Source of the DNA: Sarcomyxa edulis
Taxonomy: Eukaryota > Basidiomycota > Agaricomycetes > Agaricales > Mycenaceae
Reading direction: 5' to 3'
Length of the DNA stretch: 64,000 nt
NCBI GenBank assembly: GCA_009761415.1
Contig: QUOL01000002.1
Location: 2,418,001 to 2,482,000 of the forward strand
The notes under the pieces are model-generated. The model did no database searches. It saw only the letters and a list, made by a program, of their open reading frames with translations, and was not told the DNA's origin. A program made the position numbers and the translations under genes. Of the stretch, positions 55,633 to 64,000 are shown one piece after another (position 1 is the first letter of the stretch; each line of letters begins with the position of its first letter).

Positions 55633-58600
55633 TTAAACAGTATCACTCGAGCCTTCACCGGCCTGCAGTTGAGCAAGAATTTCCTTCAGTTCATCGACAT
55701 CCTTTCGTAGCCCATTATTGCTACCTCCTGCAATGGGTTTAGTAGCATTACTATAACCTCCACCGTCTGGGGTAGTTGCCTTGCCATCGTCTTGGGCAAC
55801 CCATTCGTCCAACTGAGCACCTATAGAGCGGGCCTTCAGTCGGAAATGTGTTCGGATGATGTCTTCAAAGGGCTCAGGAGGGTTCTTCAGGTTGCCGAGC
55901 ATCTGTAAACATATAATATTCAACTCAAGTCAAAACAAGGACAATATGAGGTCCCCATACTGCTGTTTTGACCACCATACGTCGAACGTTGGCCGAATCT
56001 GATGTCTAGTCAGTAAGGTGACCTACATGATGTGAATGACGCATCTTACAAGCATGCGACGCCGGGCTACCACCACTAGCGGCCCAACCAGGTTCGTTTA
56101 GATACGGTTCCTCACACAGAATCATGGATTGAATCGAGATGAGGACCTTGAGATGCGATCTGTAAGGTCTTGCACAACTTGAACATATCAGCTATCGACC
56201 TACCTGGAGTAAAGTTGATTTCCCCGAAACCCAACCTGGACCCGACCATGTTCCTAATAAAGAAAGGCACACTTTACCGTCCTACGCGTCGAATGTTAGC
56301 TAGCTCTATAACGATGCCTTATATACGATAGAGATACTCACGGCATACAGATTTGGGTTGAAACGGAATTTTCCTCCGTTCGTCTGCAAGTCATGAGAAG
56401 GGGCACGAAGAAGCATAGTTCGGGACTCACCGTCATATACTTGACATTAGGCGGTGCTTGATTATAACTTTGGCCAAGGAATATGTCGAATAAATAACTG
56501 TAGGACACACTGATTATTTTTCACCAAGAGGCTACTTATCAATTGGCATACCATCCATTGTAATATCTTCATGTAGCATTCAGTAAGTCGATGATTACGG
56601 CGAATATCGTACAGAGAGACTCACGGTGTCCCTTCGGGGCCCGTGATGAGGGCTTTAATCACATCTACACGAGTCTCGTCAACGCGGAGAAATATGCTAG
56701 AGTTCCACGCCACAGGCAGATTCGTAGTAAGGATTGCGAGCTATAAGGTAGATTAGTCAAGATAAGTAGAAAGACCAGATGATAAGACTCACTTCCTTCG
56801 CAATAGCCAGCGATCTCTTCGGAATATCCGATGCAGCCAGCATACGAGCTTCATTGTCAAAGTAGAACTTATAGTGTGGAATTGGATCCGTTGACTTCGA
56901 GTCCGAAACGGACAAATCACAATATTCAAACCTGACCCGTGTCGCCCATTCCATATATGCCTTCATGGCACTTTCTTCGGTCGCACCGGCATCGACATGC
57001 AAGCCCTTCGAAGAAGACGTCATAATCTTTGGCAAAGAGGCGTGGAGTCGATCAACGAATGCATCTCCTTTGGTGTCCCGTAAGGAGCGATCAATGGCAT
57101 TGGCAGTTGCAAGGATGCGTTGACAGAAGGTGAGCAACTTCAAATTATCATCCGAAGTCACAGCAGAGGTTTCTTTCGCCTTTCCTTTGGTATCTGTGGT
57201 CATGCGCTTCTGCTCCTCTGTCATCTCTTCTGGTGTCGTTTCGACAGGCTTGGTTCCTTCTAAACCCTTCAAGGCAGCCTGTGCTTGAATGACGATGGCC
57301 TCTAGCAGTTCACGGGGGCCAGAACTTCCTTCATACACGATGGTACGCTCCCGAATATGGGTAGTGTCTTTCGGTGAGTTTTTCCTGGGCGTGATTGATT
57401 TGACAGATACGACAACCATGATAGGCATAGCCATCATACTAGCCAATGCTTCGTGATTCGAAATGGTCTTGATGAGAACACATAAGGAGATATTAACATC
57501 GGACACCATCGTGAACGCTGGAAAGAACAAGTACCTCAAGCCATTCCATTAACTCGAAGTATAACACCGAACGGTCAGACATATCCGTCAACGAATCGTT
57601 CCTCAGAAGAGAACTGCAGACATAATTGAATCGTCTTCGAAGATGAGCCAGCGCAGTCGGATGGACCAGATAATCGCTCGTCTCGCCACCACCTGGTCGA
57701 CGCAAAGAAGGGAGATAGGTGCGGATTTCGGCTAGAAGGTATGCTATCTTTCTGTCCTTGGCATTCTGGATGGCCTGCGCTTCTTGCTGCCCCGAAGTCT
57801 GGAGGAAAGATGAGGTACAACCAGAGAGCTGATCAGTGTGGCGCTTACATCCTCCTTCACATCACCCGCATAACCGATGCCACCTTTCTTCTTCCCTACT
57901 GATGCATAATAAACGTCGTCTTCGTCATCTATGTCGATTAAAGATGTAGAAACTGCATTATCCGTCTTTCTCCTCTTATTTCTGGTTGTTTTACGTTCTT
58001 GATGTTCTGAGGTTTCCTGAGTCTGCTCGTTGAAGAGCTGTTCGAGCATAGAAAGTCCTACTCCAAGAATGACGCCTTGCAAATTTGAGCAATGGAACAG
58101 GGGATCATCGCCTGTGGCTGCCGTCGGTCGTTTGGTCTTGTCTTCAGAAATGGGTTCACCGCATGCAAGGCAGAAATTAGTATGGCATTTGGTACACGTT
58201 TGGCGGACGATCCTCCGGAGCTGTTCAATATATGAAGAAAAACTGGACTGCATCCTGCGATCAACGTTAGTCAGAAAACCGAGTGCGATGTACTCACATA
58301 GATGGCGAAGAAATCACTCTTCTTTCGAGGTACGGTAGCACCACATCCTTGGGGACACGGACAGGAACCTTGTGTTAACTGAGAGTAGAGTCCGAACAGA
58401 AAACTCTGCTCTCCGCCCTCGGGACAGCCTTTCATCCATTGACCTTGAGTCATCAAGGTTACACGTTCATCCGCCTCAGATATGAAGACTGTTTCAGGTT
58501 CTTCTTCTACCTCTATAACTTCCTCACGACGATCCTTGGAGAAGAAGATACCTGATATGCGTCAGTTAATGTTGTACGTCCAATGCGTTTGATACCCATA

Positions 58601-59119
58601 CCCGAGTAAGGATCCACATCTACTGCTTGTTTGCTTGGATCGGCCTTCGTCTCATAATCAGAATCATAGTCCACGAAATCTTCTGTGATTGGAGGGGGGT
58701 CGTCAGCAGCATATTTTGATATTGAACAGATACACACACCGTCATCGTCGTCTTCATCGTCTTCACCACCCATCTCTTCATCTTCTTCGTCATCAGGAGT
58801 CTTGATCAAGAAATTAGACCGGAATATGCGCTCATATAGCGAACTTAGCTACTTACTGACATCCGAGCTTGCTCAACAGCTTGAGGAACACTGCGCATCT
58901 CGATATCATCCTCTTCATCCTTGATATGGTCGAATTTTCCATCGAATATCCGATCTGCAGCTTGCATGACATCCTTGTACTGATTCCAAGCAGCTCTGGC
59001 CTGGGCTGGTGTCGCGCCCTTGATTATTTGGAAAGTGTTGATTGAAGGTCAAAGTCATCATGAAAGAGAAGACTCACCATGTCCACGAGCTGCTGAATTT
59101 CCTTCATCGATGGTTCCAT
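55633..59119 (-). CDS. Large E2 ubiquitin-conjugating enzyme (BIRC6/UBE2O-like core) with zinc-binding N-terminal half
   Basis: Sixteen exons give 886 residues: 59119-59078, 59018-58857, 58800-58740, 58682-58602, 58551-58298, 58247-57849, 57798-57535, 57467-56793, 56740-56625, 56566-56552, 56497-56431, 56383-56342, 56281-56204, 56146-56050, 55998-55961, 55902-55633. An acidic N-terminus is followed around residues 165-260 by a Cys-rich IBR-like segment: GSCPCPQGCGATVP, then TCTKCHTNFCLACGEP and LFHCSN. A helical middle follows. The UBC fold covers about residues 640-800, with ITGPEGTPYYNGCYLFDIF, KFRFNPNLYADGKVCLSLL (catalytic Cys) and LNEPGW. This is the pattern of the BIRC6/UBE2O E2 group rather than canonical small E2s. 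Exon 10 is 15 nt. Confidence 0.82.
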
Positions 59120-59636
59120 GACAAACGCAATCTCGCAAATATTCTTCCCTGCCCAAAATAGTCAGAGATTAGGAGGTATAGCAGGTGCTTATGGTCTTCA
59201 CTAAAGACGGTGCGTGACATGCTGTCACCGCACCTCGTGAACCGTGACATGTCACATTTCACATGGCAACTTCAATTTAGGCGGGTGTCCTCTTGAATAT
59301 AAACTTCAAGTTGATATTGAGGGATGCCATTCAATATACCGCCGACAATTGAACTCGGAGAGATTAATCAGTCGAAAGTCAGGGTAGTTAACCAAATACA
59401 TTGATATTATTCTAGGAAGTTTCGGTTTGGTTTCGATAGAATGGCGTTAAGTTGAACAAATCTATGGCAATCCCAAGTCATTTCACTGTTCAAAGACTCA
59501 TGAGCTGAGTTATTGTGTATAGACGATGCATATTGCCATCATCTCGCAATCTTTGTACAGTCCGTGTTTTTTCTAGCTCCGACGCGTCCTGCAAATTTGA
59601 CGCGTCGCTTGTCCACGTGCCCCGAAGCCCAACGAT
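59120..59636. promoter_or_regulatory. Shared upstream region, large E2 (-) / TAD1 (+)
   Basis: 517 bp between divergent start codons, so both promoters should lie here. AT-rich stretches occur around 59300-59420. No specific site is identified. Confidence 0.4.
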
Positions 59637-60997
59637 ATGACTCTCGCCGATTCTTGCACTGTACAACAAATCGTCTCAAATGTCTTGGATCTCTACAATG
59701 CTCTCGCTCTCAAACTACCACCCGCTCAGTACACCATCTTAGCATCGTTTATCCTCAGCCAAGAGAAAAAAATCATAGCGTCACCGTCGTCACCAGTGTT
59801 CAAAATCATTTCACTTTCGACTGGATCTAAATGTCTCCCTGGTAATCGATTATCACCACAAGGCGATGTTCTGAATGACAGCCATGCGGAGGTTCTGGCA
59901 CGTCGAGGGGCTATTCGTTGGTTTTTGGAAGAGATCGGGCGATCAGCCGGTGGGTCAGACTCGAAGTGGATCTGCAGAGAAAGCGAAGGCAAGTATAGGC
60001 TAGGAGATGGTGTAGAGGTGAACCTATATGTATCGACTTTACCTTGTAAGAGTTTCACTCCCTTTGCACACAGAATAATTCAGCTTTTGTTACTTATGCC
60101 AATGATCGCACGTCTGAACAACTCTGGATAACATAGGCGGCGATGCATCTACTCGATACCTGGCCTCGGTTCAAGATCAAGAAATGGCCGCACTAAAGGA
60201 CTCCAAAGAACATCCACCACTACCTCCAGGTACAGCATCAAGAGGACGCGACAATTATTCGCTCTATGGTGTCTTGCGTACAAAACCTGGTCGTGCTGAC
60301 GCTCCCCCGACGTTATCCATGTCTTGTAGTGATAAAATAGCGGCATGGAACGTTCTTGGGTTTCAAGGCGCTTTGGCTTCACGCTTTTTTGTCAGACCGT
60401 TATACCTCGATAGCATTATCATAGGAGAAGTGGATACGGACGCGCAAGATACCATCAGGGAAGATTGCGAAAGGGCGTTTTGGAAGAGGCTTGAAGGACT
60501 GGAAGGTACGCACGTATACGGTCCGAGTTGCTGCGCTCCATGCAAACACTTCTACAGGACTACCCGATGGATACGAGCTCCACAGACCTACCATACATTT
60601 TACACCTCTTCCGTTCCCGCATTCACTCTCGGTGTTGTCCACGACAACACCCCGCATCCTCGGCTCGTGTAACGAATGTGAGTCCCCAACTTTCCCCAGT
60701 AATCTCACCCGCGTTCATTGATTAGCGCTCTTCGCAAAGCCTTGTGCTGGATCGCAGACTCTCCGTCAACACATGGGGAAGTTCTGATCAATGGTTTAAA
60801 GCGAGGAACCTCTCCGAAGCACCGCCAGAACCAAAGGTTCAGGTACGTGGAGCGAAATGCTGTTTACGAGCTGGACCCGGTTGCACATGATTCAACGGAA
60901 GCACAGGCCCCAATTATGCAAAGCGTCGTTGTTTGAACTGTATGACCAGACGCTGACCATGCTGAGGCTGCCGCATCTGGGTCTGGCGGAGGAGTGA
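59637..60997 (+). CDS. tad1: tRNA-specific adenosine deaminase 1 (TAD1/ADAT1)
   Basis: Deaminates A37 to inosine in tRNA-Ala. Exons 59637-60045, 60137-60505, 60558-60677, 60740-60842 and 60907-60997 give 363 residues. The deaminase core shows [17 protein letters not shown] (zinc-binding His and catalytic Glu), STLPCGDAS (first zinc Cys, restored by splicing across exon 1/2) and [12 protein letters not shown] (second zinc Cys). Further ADAT marks are [12 protein letters not shown] and [13 protein letters not shown]. The last three introns were placed to restore SCNESLCWIAD and the final helix [12 protein letters not shown]; each uses an AG acceptor and keeps phase. The acceptor for exon 4 (GCAAAG) is weak. 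Confidence 0.9.
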
Positions 60998-61597
60998 GTG
61001 GTGTAATCGAGACCCAGTCCAGTGCGCTGACGGTTTCTCCCCCCGCCCAGCCGGCAAACCTCCTATTTAGGAGCCAAAACCTCCATGGTGCAATATCAAA
61101 TGGCCAAGGTTGCCATAACGGGGCCGGGGAAACCATTTTGGGGCTGGGTAAAGAGTGACACGGGGTATAACAGGGAATTTGGTGCCGACGGCGAGTAGCG
61201 GCGAGCGCAAGGCTCGTCCTCGTAGACCCTCCGGACCTTTGTGCACGCCAATTGCATGGTCTTTCCAAACTCCTATTTGCATTGCACGGTCAACGAAGAT
61301 GTCGACGGTCCAAGGATAGATGGATGTTTCGCCGCGTTCTTACGTTTTCGCCACAATTTGCATAGCCCCTATATATAAAACAGCGTTGTATACTCGATAG
61401 GAAGGTTACGTTGATCCATAAAGATGTGGAGGCCGCAAAGATCAAGAAAGATAGCTGAATTTGGGTAAGATTTCGCTAAGATTTGTGCCTAGAGCACGCC
61501 GAAGCCGACAGTAGACCGAACTTTTATATTCGCTCGATCCTGTACATCTTACATCTACTATCTTACATCCCCTCCTTTCTCAAAATTCCTTTGCAAT
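60998..61597. other. Intergenic, hexokinase upstream region
   Basis: 600 bp. GC-rich near 61010-61240 with some open frame antisense but no recognisable product. It becomes AT-rich and pyrimidine-rich toward the hexokinase ATG. Confidence 0.45.
61372..61380 (+). promoter_or_regulatory. TATA-like element upstream of hexokinase
   Basis: TATATAAAA lies about 220 bp before the hexokinase ATG, with pyrimidine-rich sequence near 61550-61590 that could surround the transcription start. The distance is longer than usual for a fungal leader, so the assignment is tentative. Confidence 0.3.
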
Positions 61598-63799
61598 ATG
61601 CCTTCAACTTTAGCTGTATACTATAGAGATGCCCAACGCATCTTCGACGATATCGACGCCCAATTTCAGCTCACGCCAGACTTCCTCGTCGACCTCACCA
61701 AAGCCTTCCTGAAGGATTTTAAGCTGGGTCTCGAGAATTATGACCGGCCAGTGGCCATGATGTATGTCTTGCTTGTACCCTTGATGCTCTTATACTGACG
61801 TTGTCGCAGCCCGACTTATGTTACATCCATTCCCGACGGTTCAGAAACTGGGTAACTATCCTCTCATTCCCGCCGTGCAATTCACAAACTCATCGTACGA
61901 CCTCAAGTACATTCTTGGCACTGGATCTCGGCGGAACGAACCTGTGAGTCCAAGCTGGCGATAGTCTCTCGTGTTCACCGCTCACGAGATTATTTTGTCC
62001 CAGTCGTGTTTGCGAAGTAAATCTAAAGGGCGACAAAACGTTCACAATCCGTCAACAGAAATACAAAGTATCAGAGGTTCTGAAGACTGGCGAGTCCAGT
62101 GCTCTGTTCGGTACGTATACACTGTTGCTATCTCCCCGCGCGTAATTCCACTGACATTTTACCTCCTATATCCCCGCTCATCCCCGCAGATTACCTTGCC
62201 GACTCCGTAGACGCCTTTTTGACATCGCATGCATCAGACAGCGAAGCATCTGCACTAGACGTCGTCCATCTTGGCCTTACATTTTCATTCCCCGTGGAAC
62301 AAACCGCTCTCAACAAGGGAAAAATTCTCTCCTGGACCAAGGGCTTTTCAGCCAGAAACGCCATCGGCCGCGATGTAGTACAACTGCTCCAGGACGCTTT
62401 CGACAGGAAGCACATGCACGTCAAGTGTGTCGCGTTAGTCAACGATGTGCGTTTTTTTCTGCGAGGAATCTGCCTTGCGCCACTTTCTTACACGCACGTT
62501 TCATCTCGATAGACTGTAGGCGCACTCCTCTCTAGAGCCTATACCTCGGGCGGGTGTATCCTCGGTGCAATCTTCGGTACAGGAACCAACGGTGCATACG
62601 TCGAACAAGTCGGTAAGGATTCTCGGACCTATCTACACATGATTTCTTTTTCTGAACTTCTTATCGATTCTTCGAAACTCAGCCAACATCACCAAACTCG
62701 ACAAAAAATCTGAAGCATTCACCCGTGGCGGACATATGGTTATCAATACCGAGTGGGGCGCATTCGATGACGCGGTACGTCTGGGATAATTATTCTCCCT
62801 CCGTGATGACTTGGCTTAACAATCCATCTTCAAATCAGCGCGAACATCTCCCAACTACCCCCTATGATAACCGCCTTGACCGAAAATCGATAAATCCACG
62901 ATTACACGCGTATGAGAAGTTCATCTCCGGGATGTACCTCGGCGAAATCACGCGTCATATGCTCATGTCTCTCGTCGATGCGGCGCCAAGGAGTCTTCTC
63001 TTCGGTGGCAAGGTTACCACATCTGTGAACGGTCAATGGGGTTTCGATACGAGTGTGATGAGTGAGGTCGAAGAGGCCTGGAGAGGGCCTGTCGATGATC
63101 CTACATATCAGACGGATATCAAGAAGATCCCCGTCTTTAAGGATTTCGATGAGAACCGTCTTGTGCCAGAGGTCAAAACGCGATTGGAACGCGTTCGTAG
63201 AGTCGTCATCGATTCGCTAGGGTACGACCATGGAGATATCTCTCTCAAGGATGCTGCAGTAAGTGCCACCGTCGTCATTTCTTGGATTTACCTTCAACCT
63301 AACCCGCCTATTCTCTAGATCGTACGATGGGCATGTACATTGGTCGCGCGTCGCGCCGCGTTACTGAGTGGTGCCGCTGTCGCTGCTGTACTAGTCCAAA
63401 CTGGCCGAGCCACTCTGCCTGGTGAGAAACCTACGAACGGCTTCGCAAACGGACACACAGAAAAGGAAATAGAAATCAATATCGGTGTGGATGGAAGGTA
63501 TGCTTGTTTTCTACTCATCTTCAGTCTCGGTGTCTGATTTGGTACGATTTTCCTCCAGTCTTATTCAACATTACCCCAACTTTGAACACACGATGCGAGA
63601 GGCGTTGATCCTTTTGGTCGGAGAGGAAGTCAACAAGAAAGTTGTGATCGGGATGGCCAAAGATGGAAGCGCTATCGGAGGTGAGCCTCGTCTAAATTCC
63701 TATGTACAGGGCTAATACTGACTCTTACCTTCCAAAGCTGCTCTCTGTGCCCTCGAAGCCATGAAGACTCTAAAGACATCGACGTCAACGCATCGTTAA
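61598..63799 (+). CDS. hxk: Hexokinase
   Basis: Phosphorylates glucose and fructose with ATP, first step of glycolysis; fungal forms can also take part in glucose repression. Exons 61598-61761, 61810-61851, 61908-61943, 62004-62110, 62190-62446, 62513-62612, 62683-62774, 62839-63258, 63319-63497, 63559-63680 and 63738-63799 give 526 residues. Motifs are FLALDLGGTNLRVCEV (phosphate 1), LGLTFSFPVEQ, LVNDTVGALL with the catalytic Asp, GAIFGTGTNGAY (phosphate 2 region), INTEWGAF, and the adenosine-binding end IGVDGS and IGMAKDGSAIG. Residues around 420-445 hold an insertion (PGEKPTNGFANGHTEKE) before the last strand. Two exons are only 42 and 36 nt, yet splice the first phosphate loop exactly. 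Confidence 0.95.
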
Positions 63800-64000
63800 A
63801 TAATAAACTGTAGAAGAAAGAAGAAAGAAAACCGAACTCGTTGTATCTGCCCGTTTTTTTTCTTTAAATGTTTCGGGTTCCTTTGGTAGAGAAGTTACTG
63901 TATTCACTGTGTATCTATTGCAATAAAGCCACTCCTATTATGTTATATCATTTGTATCGATGAACCAACTCTTCAATGACCGACGTCTAACCACGAGAGA

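Overview
The window is nuclear DNA of a filamentous fungus, most likely a mushroom-forming basidiomycete (Agaricomycetes). I infer this from the dense packing of genes cut by many 45-65 nt GT..AG introns (up to 21 per gene) and from the gene set: a class I-III type chitin synthase, a two-domain fungal GST, a DUF6593-like protein, F-box relics and an ACS/Dal5-type permease. There are no operons, ribosome binding sites or CRISPR arrays. All exon coordinates were worked out by hand from splice sites, reading phase and protein-family conservation; for every complete model the exon lengths sum to a whole number of codons. Transcript evidence was not available.

Layout. 0-9 kb: the 3' end of a RING protein, an AlaX/AARSD1-type alanyl-tRNA editing hydrolase (-), an anion:cation symporter (+), a 22-exon GH2 beta-mannosidase (+) and a Rheb GTPase with a CIIM tail (-). 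10-14 kb: a sparse region with a broken F-box gene (-) and a GST (-). 14.7-25 kb: chitin synthase (+), a Spo12-family protein (+), a RING protein (+), an unrecognised protein with C-terminal tandem repeats (+), COQ10 (-) and a six-zinc-knuckle CNBP/Gis2-type protein (-). 25-28 kb: a possible 35-residue spliced micro-gene and a DUF6593-like gene. 28-45 kb: an Aro8-type aminotransferase (+), a divergent 14-3-3 (+), deoxyhypusine synthase (-), a 1919-residue SEC7/BIG Arf-GEF (+) and the endocytic adaptor SLA1 (-). 45-64 kb: eRF3/SUP35 (+) with a PAM2-like N-terminus, an intron-containing tRNA-Arg(ACG) (-), TRAPPC2L/Tca17 (+), TANGO6/RTP1 (-), a peroxisomal-type adenine nucleotide carrier (-), a large E2 with an IBR-like zinc segment (-), the tRNA adenosine deaminase TAD1/ADAT1 (+) and hexokinase (+).

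The genes are mostly unrelated housekeeping functions, but some themes recur. Translation and tRNA quality: AARSD1, ADAT1, deoxyhypusine synthase (which activates eIF5A), eRF3 and CNBP. Membrane traffic: SEC7, SLA1 and TRAPPC2L. Nutrient use and cell wall: beta-mannosidase, permease, chitin synthase and hexokinase. Nutrient and cell-cycle signalling: Rheb, Spo12 and 14-3-3. I found no clustered biosynthetic or defence system. The best leads are the E2 with a zinc-binding half, the repeat protein, the micro-gene, the altered 14-3-3 groove and the very small exons.
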